Assembly: GCF_900636545.1 (NCBI RefSeq)
Contig: NZ_LR134290.1
Location: 4,278,001 to 4,342,000, forward strand
DNA length: 64,000 bases
Direction of reading: 5' to 3'
From: Pseudomonas mendocina
GTDB taxonomy: Bacteria > Pseudomonadota > Gammaproteobacteria > Pseudomonadales > Pseudomonadaceae
This document shows, one piece after another, positions 37,384 through 46,225 of this stretch. Position 1 is the stretch's first letter. Each line of letters begins with the position of its first letter. The notes under the pieces were generated by a model. The model worked only from the letters and a program-made list of their open reading frames with translations. It was not told the DNA's origin and ran no database searches. The translations under genes were made by a program, and so were the position numbers.

Positions 37384-37410
37384 TAAAACATAAGCATTGC
37401 TCATGTTTTA
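37384..37410. promoter_or_regulatory. 27-bp operator palindrome between the kinase and tetR genes
   Basis: TAAAACATAAGCA, central T, TGCTCATGTTTTA: the arms match at 12 of 13 positions around 37397. It lies 14 bp before the tetR GTG and 55 bp before the likely kinase start. This is the size and position expected for a TetR-family dimer site controlling both directions. Confidence 0.85.
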
Positions 37411-37423
37411 AGAGGATGTAGGG

Positions 37424-38092
37424 GTGACCGAAACTTTGTCAAGCGATCCGAAAAAGACCCGCAAACCACGGGTGCCGAAGCAAGAGCGCAGCCAGGCGAG
37501 GCTCGAGGCGATTCTCGATACCTCACTGCAACTGATCGCCGCCAATGGCTACGAGGCCGTCTCGATGCGCGAGATCGCCCGCGAATCCGGCCTGCCCATC
37601 GCCTCGCTGTACATGTATTTCCCGACCAAGCTGTCGATCGCCAAGGAGGTCTGGCTGCGTTACACCACCGCCATCAACGCGTCCCTGGAAGAGGTGCTCA
37701 AGACCGTCAGCGACCCGACCACGCCCGCCGACTCGGGCGCGCTGATCGAGCACCTGATCGACCTGATGGTGGGCATCCAGAGCAGCCAGCCTGGCTTCGT
37801 CGAGATATGGGGCTGCGTCGCCGCGTCGGCGGAACTGCGCGAACTCAACCGCGAGGACACCTTCCGCGCCGCACAGGTGCTGGCCACCACGTTCCGCGTA
37901 AGCAATCCGTCGCTCGACGAGGAGCAGGCAGAAGGCCTAGCGCTGGTGCTCACCGAGGGCGCCACAGCGGTCACCAAGCTGATCCTGACGCTGCCTGAAG
38001 AGCAACGCCCGGCACGCATCAGGCAGCTCAAGAACAGCCTTCGACTCATTCACAGCAGCACCGTTGGTTCACTCACCCAACCGGCCGGCTAG
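37424..38092 (+). CDS. TetR/AcrR-family transcriptional regulator
   Basis: 222 residues from a GTG at 37424 with AGAGGA upstream. The helix-turn-helix is in QARLEAILDTSLQLIAANGYEAVSMREIARESGLPIASLYMYFPTKLSI (about residues 27-75). The rest is an all-helical ligand domain with no assignment. It is divergent from the kinase operon and upstream of the DUF1302/DUF1329 genes, and probably represses both through the palindrome at 37384-37410. Confidence 0.92.
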   Translation: MTETLSSDPKKTRKPRVPKQERSQARLEAILDTSLQLIAANGYEAVSMREIARESGLPIASLYMYFPTKLSIAKEVWLRYTTAINASLEEVLKTVSDPTTPADSGALIEHLIDLMVGIQSSQPGFVEIWGCVAASAELRELNREDTFRAAQVLATTFRVSNPSLDEEQAEGLALVLTEGATAVTKLILTLPEEQRPARIRQLKNSLRLIHSSTVGSLTQPAG

Positions 38093-38168
38093 CGCCTGGC
38101 GTTCGGGCGGCTGAGCCCGCCCCAACCTCAGGTGTCAGCGGTCATTCCGAGCGCAAGCAGAGGTCACC

Positions 38169-39968
38169 ATGTTGCATAACAAGAAGAAAATGGCATTGGT
38201 TGTGGGGCTTAGTCTTTGTGGGGCAAAGGCATCAGCCTTCCAGATCGACACCGGGCCGAACTTCACCACGTCCCTGGAAAGCGTCGCCGAATTCACCTCG
38301 ATCTACCGTACGGGCTCGCCCGAGCATATCGAGCGTGGTGGAGAGAACATCTTCATCAACAACAATGACGGCAGCGAGTACTACGACAAGGGTTTCGTCT
38401 CCAACGAGTTCAAGCTGACCTCGGAGCTGCACGTGCGTACCCAGCAGGACGGCTTGTTCGTCCGGGGCACCGCCTGGTACGACACCCAGATCATGGACAA
38501 CGCCCCCACCGGCGATGGTTTCGCGACACACAACACCGACAGCGACAAGCGCTACCCCTCCGACCTGAAGAACCGCTCCGGGCATCGCACCCGTCTGCTC
38601 GACGCCTACCTCTACACCAACCGCTACCTGGGCGAGATGCCGGTGAGCGTGCGGCTCGGTCGCCAGGTGCTGAACTGGGGCGAAGGCATCTTCTACGCCG
38701 ACGGGCTCAACGTGATCAACCCGGTGGATATCGGCCGCGTGGTGCTACCCAATGCCAGTTTCAAGGATGCCCTGCTGCCGACCAACATGATCTCGGCGCA
38801 GTTCGGCCTGACCGATGCCCTCAATTTCGAAACCTTCTACGGACTCGAGTGGAAGGGTCACGAACTGATGCCGACCGGCGCCTTCTTCAACAACCAGGAT
38901 TATTTCGGCAAGGGCAGCAATGGCGTGCTAATCGACCTGCGCAACCAGCTGGGACCGCTGACCGACCTGGTGCCAGGGCTGAACGGAGAGAACGGCATCG
39001 TCGCCGGAGCTCGCTATGGGCGCGAGCATGACGCGCGCGACAGCGGCCAGTACGGCTTCGCGCTGCGCTACCTGGTCGAAGACTGGAGCAACACCGAGTT
39101 CAGCCTCTACTACCTCAATTACCACAGCAAGGTGCCTTTCCTACGTGTGCAGAAGGGCCTGTCCAACGCCTGCAGCGCTGGCAACGGCGGACGCTTCGCC
39201 AACCTGTGCGGCCTCGCCCAGCTGTTCGATCCCGCATCGGTGCCACTGGTCGATGGCCTTGCCTTTCTCGACAGCACCCGCTACGACTTCATCTACCCCG
39301 AAGACATCCGTCTGTTCGGCTTCAGCGTCTCCGGCACAGTCGGCGATACCAGCCTGGCCGGTGAGCTGACCTATCGGCCCAATGCTCCGCTGGAGCCCTC
39401 CATGACCTACGAGCTGCAGCAGATGGCCGAGGGCGCCCTGGGCGCGGGAGGGGCCAGCGGCTCTGGCATCGATCTCGGCGAGTTCGGTGACGGCTCCAAC
39501 AACGACCCACGCCGCAGCATCGATCTGTACAAGCGCCACGAGCTCTACACAGGCTCGGTATCGGCCATCCATACCTTCGGCCCGACCGCTGGCCTGGACG
39601 ACCTGATGGTGCTGGCCGAAGCGGCCTTCAACCACATCCCCGGCGGCCTGCTGGACTCGGTCAACTACGCCTATCTGGACTCGTTCGCCTGGGGTTACAC
39701 GGTAAACCTCACCGGCCTGATCCAGGACGTGCAACCGAACCTCGACCTGATGCCAGCCATCACCTTCCGCCAGGACGTCTCGGGCACCTCACCGACACTC
39801 AACGAGAACTTCGTGCAGGGACGCAAATCGGCCACGCTCGAAATCGGCCTCAAGTATGGCCAGAAGTTCGGCGGCAAATTGGCCTACACCTCGTTCTGGG
39901 GTGCACGCAAAGACAACTCGCTCATCGATCGCGACCACCTCGCGCTCAATGTCTCTTACTCCTTCTGA
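38169..39968 (+). CDS. DUF1302-family outer-membrane protein
   Basis: 599 residues. A signal peptide (MLHNKKKMALVVGLSLCGAKASA) precedes FQIDTGPNFTTSLES. The body alternates short aromatic strands, contains NRSGHRTRLLDAYLYTNRYL and VRLGRQVLNWGEGIFYADGLNVINPVD, and ends in a strand HLALNVSYSF, consistent with a beta-barrel. DUF1302 proteins occur beside DUF1329 proteins in loci for hydrophobic substrates such as sterols and in other catabolic loci; no transport role is proven here. Paired with the next gene at 8 bp. Confidence 0.88.
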   Translation: MLHNKKKMALVVGLSLCGAKASAFQIDTGPNFTTSLESVAEFTSIYRTGSPEHIERGGENIFINNNDGSEYYDKGFVSNEFKLTSELHVRTQQDGLFVRGTAWYDTQIMDNAPTGDGFATHNTDSDKRYPSDLKNRSGHRTRLLDAYLYTNRYLGEMPVSVRLGRQVLNWGEGIFYADGLNVINPVDIGRVVLPNASFKDALLPTNMISAQFGLTDALNFETFYGLEWKGHELMPTGAFFNNQDYFGKGSNGVLIDLRNQLGPLTDLVPGLNGENGIVAGARYGREHDARDSGQYGFALRYLVEDWSNTEFSLYYLNYHSKVPFLRVQKGLSNACSAGNGGRFANLCGLAQLFDPASVPLVDGLAFLDSTRYDFIYPEDIRLFGFSVSGTVGDTSLAGELTYRPNAPLEPSMTYELQQMAEGALGAGGASGSGIDLGEFGDGSNNDPRRSIDLYKRHELYTGSVSAIHTFGPTAGLDDLMVLAEAAFNHIPGGLLDSVNYAYLDSFAWGYTVNLTGLIQDVQPNLDLMPAITFRQDVSGTSPTLNENFVQGRKSATLEIGLKYGQKFGGKLAYTSFWGARKDNSLIDRDHLALNVSYSF

Positions 39969-39976
39969 GAGCAGAA

Positions 39977-41347
39977 ATGACAATGAACAGGAAAATTCTG
40001 TGCCTGAGTTCTCTGGTGTTCGCCATTGGCCTGCAGGTACCGCTGCTCGCTCATGCCAAGGTCAGCGATGAACGTGTCGCCGAGCTCGGCGCCTCGCGCA
40101 CGCCGTTCGGCGCCGAGCGCCAGGGCGACCCTACAAAGGGTATCCCCGAGTGGACAGGTGGCCTGAAGACGCTGCCCACCGGGTACAAGGGCCCTGGCAG
40201 CTTCCATGTCGATCCCTTCGCCGATGAAAAACCTCTGCGCGTGATCGATGCGCAGAACATGGCGGGTGACGAGGACAACCTCAGCCCCGGCGTGAAGGCC
40301 CTGCTCAAATCCTTCCCGACTACTTTCAAGATTCCGGTCTACCCCAGCCATCGCAGCGCGGCGGCCCCCGAAGACATCTATCAGAACACCAAGCGCAACG
40401 CCCTCAACGCCACCCTGGTAGAAGGCGGCAACGGCCTTAGCGGCGCCTATGCCGGCATCCCCTTCCCGATCCCCAACGACGGTCATGAAGCAATCTGGAA
40501 CCACATCACCCGCTGGCAGGGCCGCTATATCGATGAGGTCGCGAACACAGCACAAGTGACCACTAGCGGCAGTTATTCGGTCATCCGCGAACGGATGCAG
40601 ATGTCCTCCAACTACTACGACCCCAGCAAGAGTGTCGACACGCTGGAAAACGTGCTGCAGAACTTCATGAGCGAACTGTTGCCACCGTCCCGCGAAGCCG
40701 GCCGCAAGTTGCTGGTGCGCGACTTCATCAACCAGGTAGAAGAGCCTCGGGCAGCCTGGGTCTACACCCCGGGACAACGTCGCGTGCGCCGCGCGCCTAC
40801 TCTGGCCTACGACACCCCCAACGACGGCATCTACGCCGACGATACCGACATGTTCAACGGTGCCACCGACCGTTACGACTGGAAGCTGGTCGGCAAGCAG
40901 GCCTTGCTGGTGCCCTATCACAACTACGCCATGGAACAGCCCGGTGTCGCAGCGAAACAGCTGATCATGCCGGGTCATCTGAACCCGGACTACACGCGCT
41001 GGGAAATGCACCGCGTGTGGATCGTCGAGGCGACACTACGTCCGGGCCAACGCCATGTGCATGCCAAGCGCCGCTTCTACCTCGACGAGGACAGCTGGTA
41101 TGCGCTGATAGTGGAGAACTACGACTCGCGCGGCGCGCTCTGGCACGTCAATCTGGCGTTCAGCAAGAACGCTTACGATGTGCCGACCATCACCCCGGTG
41201 AACGTCGCGTACCACGACCTCAACGCCAGAACCTACACCGTGATCGGCCTGCGTAACGGCGAAAAAACACCTCGCCAGTTCCACCTCACACCACCGCCAA
41301 CAGGCTACTGGACCCCGGCCACCCTGCGCCGCACCGGCACGCAGTGA
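39977..41347 (+). CDS. DUF1329-family periplasmic protein
   Basis: 456 residues with a signal peptide (cleavage near AHA/KVSDERVAELG). GIPEWTGGLKTLP, GAYAGIPFPIPNDGHEAIWNH, RDFINQVEEPRAAWVYTPGQRRVRRAP and the WIVEATLRPGQRHVHAKR block are DUF1329 hallmarks; the fold is LolA-like in related outer-membrane lipoprotein carriers. It probably works with the DUF1302 barrel in handling a hydrophobic or lipid-like molecule at the outer membrane. It is followed by a GC-rich hairpin at 41386-41404. Confidence 0.88.
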   Translation: MTMNRKILCLSSLVFAIGLQVPLLAHAKVSDERVAELGASRTPFGAERQGDPTKGIPEWTGGLKTLPTGYKGPGSFHVDPFADEKPLRVIDAQNMAGDEDNLSPGVKALLKSFPTTFKIPVYPSHRSAAAPEDIYQNTKRNALNATLVEGGNGLSGAYAGIPFPIPNDGHEAIWNHITRWQGRYIDEVANTAQVTTSGSYSVIRERMQMSSNYYDPSKSVDTLENVLQNFMSELLPPSREAGRKLLVRDFINQVEEPRAAWVYTPGQRRVRRAPTLAYDTPNDGIYADDTDMFNGATDRYDWKLVGKQALLVPYHNYAMEQPGVAAKQLIMPGHLNPDYTRWEMHRVWIVEATLRPGQRHVHAKRRFYLDEDSWYALIVENYDSRGALWHVNLAFSKNAYDVPTITPVNVAYHDLNARTYTVIGLRNGEKTPRQFHLTPPPTGYWTPATLRRTGTQ

Positions 41348-41385
41348 GTATCACGCTGGCAGGGCTCCGTTGCCCCGCCTACTGA

Positions 41386-41404
41386 CCGGGGCGCAACGCC
41401 CCGG
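41386..41404 (+). terminator. GC hairpin after the DUF1329 gene
   Basis: CCGGGGCG (41386-41393) and CGCCCCGG (41397-41404) pair around CAA. No T-run follows, so termination is uncertain; the MFS gene starts 36 bp later. Confidence 0.4.
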
Positions 41405-41439
41405 ATCTGCCTGAACGACGCCGAGGCGCGCCTTCGATC

Positions 41440-42657
41440 ATGAACGACTCCAGTCAATACCTGGCCCGCCATCTGGCGGCCACGACGACCCTCGCACCTG
41501 GCAAACGGCGCTGGGGCATCGCCCTGCTCTTCGCGCTAGTACTGTGCGCCAACCAGACACAGGTGTGTTTTCTCATCCCGCAACAGGCGCAGATTCAGCT
41601 GCAATACGGCCTGGGCGAACTCACCAGCAGCCTGAGCATCCTGATCATCCCGATTCTGTGCATCCTGTTGTCCGTTCCCTCGGGGCGCCTGATCGACCGC
41701 ATGGGTTTCAGACGGGGCGTGGCGCTGGGCAGCAGTGCGCTGGCGCTGTCGTTACCGCTGCGCTTCGATGACAGCTTTCTAAGCCTGATGGCCGGGCAAC
41801 TGCTCATCGGCATTTCCCAGCCGCTGCTGCTGAACGGCGTCTCGCGCCTGGCGATCGAGTGGTTCGACGAACACGAGCGCGGCACGGCCATAGGCATCGC
41901 CACTGCCGGCCTGTTTCTCGGGCTGGCAATGGGGCTGGCCCTGCCGCCCATGCTTGTGGCGAAGACCGGGATCACTCAGGGTCTGCTCATCACTGGCCTG
42001 GTCGGTCTCATTCCTGCCAGCCTGCTCTGGCTGTGTAGTACCAGAGCATCAGCGCCACGCCAGGGGCCGGCGGCTAGCGCGAGCCTGGCGCAGTTGCTTG
42101 GCACCCAAGGCATGCGCCCTGTGCTGGGCTCCACGCTCATCGGCTGCGGACTGTTCAACGCACTGGCGCTGAGCCTGGAACCCATGCTGACGGAGCACGG
42201 GCTGGGTGCCGAGACGCTCTCGGCAGCAGGTGCGCTGATGATCCTTGCGGGCGTGATCGGCTCGCTGTTCATCGACTCGTTGGCGCAGCGCGTCGGCGGC
42301 AAATTCATCGTGCTCGCCGGCTGCGGCGTCTGCGTTATCCCAATGTTGTGCCTGCTCTATTACGCCACTGCGCCAACTTCCATCCTGCTCTACGCCGCCA
42401 TGCTGGGCGCCTGCCAACTGCCCGGCTACGCTCTACTGATCGCCATGTCCGAACAGATCGCCGGCAAGGCACAGGCCGCACAGGCCAATTCGCTGATCAC
42501 GCTGGCGGGCAATATTGGAGCCGGTAGTGGAATGGGCCTGGTGGTACTGATTCACTCCTCACTTGGCCGCTGGGCTTATGTGATCGTCTTCCTCGTCGCA
42601 CTGGCAGTGCTGCAGATACTGATCGTGACGCTGTGCAGATCCATTCGCCAGCTTTGA
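41440..42657 (+). CDS. Major facilitator superfamily transporter
   Basis: 405 residues with 12 predicted transmembrane segments. SGRLIDRMGFRRGVALGSSAL is the MFS loop 2-3 motif, and RGTAIGIATAGLFLGLAMGLALPP follows helix 4-5. It is not of the aromatic acid symporter type, since the DGYD motif is missing. It ends a plus-strand run of tetR-DUF1302-DUF1329-MFS and may carry the substrate or a product of the kinase cassette. Confidence 0.85.
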   Translation: MNDSSQYLARHLAATTTLAPGKRRWGIALLFALVLCANQTQVCFLIPQQAQIQLQYGLGELTSSLSILIIPILCILLSVPSGRLIDRMGFRRGVALGSSALALSLPLRFDDSFLSLMAGQLLIGISQPLLLNGVSRLAIEWFDEHERGTAIGIATAGLFLGLAMGLALPPMLVAKTGITQGLLITGLVGLIPASLLWLCSTRASAPRQGPAASASLAQLLGTQGMRPVLGSTLIGCGLFNALALSLEPMLTEHGLGAETLSAAGALMILAGVIGSLFIDSLAQRVGGKFIVLAGCGVCVIPMLCLLYYATAPTSILLYAAMLGACQLPGYALLIAMSEQIAGKAQAAQANSLITLAGNIGAGSGMGLVVLIHSSLGRWAYVIVFLVALAVLQILIVTLCRSIRQL

Positions 42658-42682
42658 GCACATCGGCCGCCTTTGCTATCAG

Positions 42683-42710
42683 AAACAAAAAACCGGCCCA
42701 GAGGGCCGGT
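42683..42710 (-). terminator. Terminator for catBCA (minus strand)
   Basis: ACCGGCCC (42692-42699) and GGGCCGGT (42703-42710) pair around AGA, with an A-rich tract at 42683-42692 giving U residues on the minus strand. It lies between convergent catA and the MFS gene. Confidence 0.85.
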
Positions 42711-42736
42711 CAAGAGCGGGGAGCTTGGTGAGCTGA

Positions 42737-43666
42737 TTACTGCAGCGCACGCGGGCGCGCGTTGCGCTGTTCAGCGCCAGGCGCGGTAGCGCTCTGCAGC
42801 TGGAAGTCGAAGTTCACTTCGGCGAAGCGCTGGCCCTGGAAACCATGGTCACGAGCGGCAGCTTCGCTCTCGATGAAGGTCACGTCGCCGATCAGGCCCT
42901 CGCGGGTGGCGTAGGCGAAGTCGTCCCACAGGTACTCATCGCCGGCCAGGTTGATCTGCGTGGTCAGGTGACGATAGCCCGGCGCGGAGATGAAGAAGTG
43001 GATGTGCGCCGGACGGTTGCCATGGCGACCGAGCAGGTTGAGCACTTCCTGGGTGGTGCCATCGGGTGGGCAGCCATAGCCGGACGGCACGATACTGCGC
43101 GCGCGGTAGCGGCCATCGGCATCAGTGACGATACGGCGGCGCAGGTTGAACTCGCTCTGGCTCGAATCGAAGTAGGAGTATGTGCCCTTGGTGTTGGCGT
43201 GCCACAGATCGACCACGGCACCGGCGACCGGCTTGCCGTAGACATCGACCACGCGGCCATGCAGGTACATCGGCGTGCCCGGGTCGGTACCGTCATCCAT
43301 ACGCGCCTCGCCTTCGCTCATCGGCGCCCCGGCCACGTACAGCGGGCCTTCGATGGTGCGCGGGGTGCCGCCGAGCAGGCCGGCCGCCTCGTCCTTGGCA
43401 TCGAGCAGCAGATCCAGATAGTGCTCCAGCCCCAGGCCGGCCACCAGCAGGCCGGCTTCGCTACGCGCGCCCATGCGGTTGAGGTAGTCGACGGCCTTCC
43501 AGAACTCCTCGGTGGTGACTTCCATGTCCTCGATGATGCGAATGCTGTCCATCAGGATGCGGTTGACCAGCGCCTTCATGCGCGGGCTGCCCTGGTCGTT
43601 GGTGAGACCGCTGACTTCCTTGAAGAAGTTCTGGACGCTTTCGGTATGCGACAGTTTGATGCTCAT
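42737..43666 (-). CDS. catA: Catechol 1,2-dioxygenase
   Basis: 309 residues. The N-terminal helical linker (SVQNFFKEVSGLTNDQG) mediates dimerisation in the family. Iron ligands are expected from Tyr in GTYSYFDSS, Tyr in VPSGYGCPPDG and the His pair in GNRPAHIHFFISAPGYRHL. It cleaves catechol to cis,cis-muconate. It follows catC by 40 bp, so the operon is catB-catC-catA. Catechol arrives from both BenABCD and the iac route. Confidence 0.97.
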   Translation of the reverse strand: MSIKLSHTESVQNFFKEVSGLTNDQGSPRMKALVNRILMDSIRIIEDMEVTTEEFWKAVDYLNRMGARSEAGLLVAGLGLEHYLDLLLDAKDEAAGLLGGTPRTIEGPLYVAGAPMSEGEARMDDGTDPGTPMYLHGRVVDVYGKPVAGAVVDLWHANTKGTYSYFDSSQSEFNLRRRIVTDADGRYRARSIVPSGYGCPPDGTTQEVLNLLGRHGNRPAHIHFFISAPGYRHLTTQINLAGDEYLWDDFAYATREGLIGDVTFIESEAAARDHGFQGQRFAEVNFDFQLQSATAPGAEQRNARPRALQ

Positions 43667-43706
43667 GATTATTTCCTCATCTTGTTTTTATCGATTGGAA
43701 GATTGA

Positions 43707-43997
43707 TCAGCGATCGTCCTGGTGGATCGAAGATGGATGACGGCACAGGCCGTTCACCTCGATGTCCATGTAGGGGAACAGCGGCAGCTGCATGAGGGTG
43801 TCATGCAGTTCCTCGACGCTGCCCAGGTCGAAGACGCTGTAGTTGGCGTAGTGTCCGGCGATGCGCCACAGGTGGCGCCACTTGCCTTCACGCTGCAGGC
43901 GCTGCGCCAGTTCTTTCTCGTCAGCCTTGAGTTTGGCCGCCTGGGCGGGATCCATGTCGACCGGCAACTTCACGGTCATCTTCACGTGGAACAGCAT
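43707..43997 (-). CDS. catC: Muconolactone delta-isomerase
   Basis: 96 residues, the standard CatC length. MLFHVKMTVKLPVDMDPA, KWRHLWRIAGHYANYSVFD and LHDTLMQLPLFPYMDIEVNGLCRHPSS are diagnostic. It converts muconolactone to beta-ketoadipate enol-lactone, the shared substrate of PcaD. It starts 25 bp after catB. Confidence 0.97.
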   Translation of the reverse strand: MLFHVKMTVKLPVDMDPAQAAKLKADEKELAQRLQREGKWRHLWRIAGHYANYSVFDLGSVEELHDTLMQLPLFPYMDIEVNGLCRHPSSIHQDDR

Positions 43998-44022
43998 GTT
44001 GGCTTTCCTCCTTGGGGCAGGG

Positions 44023-45144
44023 TCAGGAACGGCGGAAGCGCGCCAGGCGCTCTTCGTCGAGGGTCAGGCCGATGCCAGGCAGGCGCGGCACGTGCAGCTG
44101 GAAGTCGCAGTACAGCGGCGGCTCGGTGACGATCTCCTCGGTCAGCAGCAGCGGGCCGAACAGTTCGGTGTCCCAGGCCAGCTTGTTCAGGGTGATGAAG
44201 GCATGGGCCGAAGCCAGGGTGCCGACACTGCCTTCGAGCATGGTGCCGCCGTACAGGCCGATACCGGCCGCCTCGGCAATGCTGGCGGTGCGCAGCACGG
44301 CACGCGGGCCGCCGTTCTTGGCGATCTTCAGGGCGAACACCGGGGCAGCGCCGTCACGCGCCAGGTTGAAAGCGTCTTCCACGCACTCGATGGACTCGTC
44401 GGCCATGATCGGTGCCGGACTGGACTGGTTCAGGCGCACCTGGCCACCCCGGTTGTGACGCGAGATCGGCTGCTCGATCAGGTCGATGCCGTTGTCGCCA
44501 AGGATGCGGCAGGCGCGCAGGGCCACCGCTTCGTCCCAGGCCTGGTTGACGTCGACACGGACACTGGCGCGCTCACCCAGGGCCTGCTTGATGGCGATGA
44601 CGTGGGCCAGATCCTTGTTCACCTCGCCGGCGCCGATCTTCAGTTTAAAGATGCGGTGGCGACGGGCTTCGAGCATCTGCTCACCTTCGGCGATGTCCTT
44701 GCGGGTATCGCCGCTGGCCAGGGTCCAGGCCACTTCCAGGCTGTCGCGCACGCGGCCGCCGAGAATCTCGCTGACCGGCAGGCCGAGGCGCTTGCCCTGG
44801 GCGTCGAGCAGCGCGGTTTCCACGGCCGAACGGGCGAAGGTGTTGCCCTTCACCACGCGGTCGATGCGCTGCATGCAGGCGTTGATGTTGCTGGCGTCCT
44901 GGCCGATCAGCAGCGGCGCGAAATGACGATCCAGGTTGACCTTGATGCTGTCCGGGCTCTCGTTGCCATAGGACAGGCCACCGATGGTGGTCGCTTCACC
45001 GATGCCCTCGATGCCGTCGGCGCAGCGCAGGCGCAGGATCACCAGGGTCTGGTTCTGCATGGTGTGCATCGCCAGCTTGTGCGGGCGGATGGTCGGCAGG
45101 TCGACGATGATCGCTTCGAGCGACTCGATCGCGGCGTGGCTCAT
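44023..45144 (-). CDS. catB: Muconate cycloisomerase
   Basis: 373 residues from the ATG at 45144 (MSHAAIESLEAIIVDLPTIRP), the family length. The frame runs on far upstream across catR, but that is not coding; ATGs at 45156 and 45168 are alternatives. IRPHKLAMHTMQNQTLVI, the Lys of FKLKIGAG, and metal-binding DVNQAWDE, LIEQPISRHN and MADESI place it in the mandelate racemase/enolase superfamily. It lactonises cis,cis-muconate. A CatR-type site lies about 90 bp upstream. Confidence 0.96.
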   Translation of the reverse strand: MSHAAIESLEAIIVDLPTIRPHKLAMHTMQNQTLVILRLRCADGIEGIGEATTIGGLSYGNESPDSIKVNLDRHFAPLLIGQDASNINACMQRIDRVVKGNTFARSAVETALLDAQGKRLGLPVSEILGGRVRDSLEVAWTLASGDTRKDIAEGEQMLEARRHRIFKLKIGAGEVNKDLAHVIAIKQALGERASVRVDVNQAWDEAVALRACRILGDNGIDLIEQPISRHNRGGQVRLNQSSPAPIMADESIECVEDAFNLARDGAAPVFALKIAKNGGPRAVLRTASIAEAAGIGLYGGTMLEGSVGTLASAHAFITLNKLAWDTELFGPLLLTEEIVTEPPLYCDFQLHVPRLPGIGLTLDEERLARFRRS

Positions 45145-45230
45145 TTCAATACCCATCAGGTTGTTCATGTATGTGATCGGATATTGATCCTGCATTTTGG
45201 CAGGTTCCAATATTGATTTTGTCTGCAACA

Positions 45231-45245
45231 ATACCCCACAGGTAT
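45231..45245. promoter_or_regulatory. CatR-type recognition site between catB and catR
   Basis: ATACCCCACAGGTAT is a palindrome of the ATAC-N7-GTAT form seen for CatR and ClcR. It ends 26 bp before the catR ATG. On the minus strand it is placed about 65 bp before a plausible catB transcription start, the usual LysR geometry. Confidence 0.75.
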
Positions 45246-45270
45246 CGTCAATCTCGAAGGACAGCCGCTC

Positions 45271-46155
45271 ATGGAGCTTCGCCACCTGCGTTATTTCCAA
45301 GCGCTCGCCGAAACCCTCAACTTCACCCGTGCCGCCGAACGCCTGCACATCGCCCAGCCGCCGCTGAGCCGGCAGATCCAGCAGCTCGAGGAGGAACTTG
45401 GCGTAGCCCTGCTCGAGCGTGGCCGGCCATTGCGCCTGACCGAAGCCGGGCGCTTCTTCCACGAGCACTCCAACGCCCTGCTCGAGCAACTGGGCAAGGT
45501 CTGCGACAGCACCCGGCGCATCGGTTCGGGCGAGAAGGCCTGGCTCGGTATCGGCTTTGCCCCGTCCACCCTCTACGGCGTGCTGCCGGAGCTGATCCGT
45601 CGCTTGCGCAGTGACGCCGGCCTGGAGCTGGGTCTGTCGGAAATGACCACCCTGCAGCAGGTGGAGGCGCTCAAGGCCGGACGCATCGATGTCGGCTTCG
45701 GCCGTATCCATATCGACGATGCGGCCATCTCGCAGCAGGTACTGACCCTCGACCCGCTGGTGGCGGCCCTGCCCGCTGGGCATCCGTTGTTGCCAGGCCC
45801 GGTGAGCCTGGCCGAGCTGGCCCGCGAGCCGTTCGTGCTGTATCCGGGCAACCCGCGACCGAGCTACGCCGACCATGTGCTGACGCTGTTCGCCACACAT
45901 GGCCTGCAGATCCGTGTGGCGCAGTGGACGAACGAGCTGCAGACCGCCATCGGTCTGGTCGCCGCCGGTATCGGCATCACCCTGGTACCGGCCTCGGTGC
46001 AGGTGCTGCACCGCGTCGATATCGACTATGCGCCTCTGCAGGAAGCACAAGCCACTTCGCCGATCATTATCAGCCGCCGCGCCGGTGACGCCTCGCCCGC
46101 GCTGCAGCACTGCCTGGCGCTGGTCGACGAGCTGTCGCGCGCGCGCCAAGACTGA
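45271..46155 (+). CDS. catR: CatR, LysR-family activator of catBCA
   Basis: 294 residues. MELRHLRYFQALAETLNFTRAAERLHIAQPPLSRQIQQLEEELGVALLER is the classical CatR/BenM-type LysR DNA-binding region. The effector domain has IGFAPSTLYGVLPELIRRL and IDVGFGRIHIDD. It is divergent from catB, with the recognition site between, and in this family responds to cis,cis-muconate. Confidence 0.95.
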   Translation: MELRHLRYFQALAETLNFTRAAERLHIAQPPLSRQIQQLEEELGVALLERGRPLRLTEAGRFFHEHSNALLEQLGKVCDSTRRIGSGEKAWLGIGFAPSTLYGVLPELIRRLRSDAGLELGLSEMTTLQQVEALKAGRIDVGFGRIHIDDAAISQQVLTLDPLVAALPAGHPLLPGPVSLAELAREPFVLYPGNPRPSYADHVLTLFATHGLQIRVAQWTNELQTAIGLVAAGIGITLVPASVQVLHRVDIDYAPLQEAQATSPIIISRRAGDASPALQHCLALVDELSRARQD

Positions 46156-46167
46156 CGCTGCTGGAAG

Positions 46168-46197
46168 AAAAAAAGCCCGTAAGGAGGGAGACGGGCT
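46168..46197 (-). terminator. Terminator for the NIPSNAP gene (minus strand)
   Basis: AGCCCGT (46174-46180) pairs with ACGGGCT (46191-46197) with an A-run at 46168-46174, giving a U-tract on the minus strand. It lies between convergent catR and the NIPSNAP gene. Confidence 0.75.
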
Positions 46198-46225
46198 GAA
46201 GGTACACATGAAAAATAATCCTGCC

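Noticed and set aside
45145..46209. Upstream extension of the catB frame across catR
   Set aside because: It covers the CatR site and the whole divergent catR gene; the CatB family N-terminus begins at 45144.
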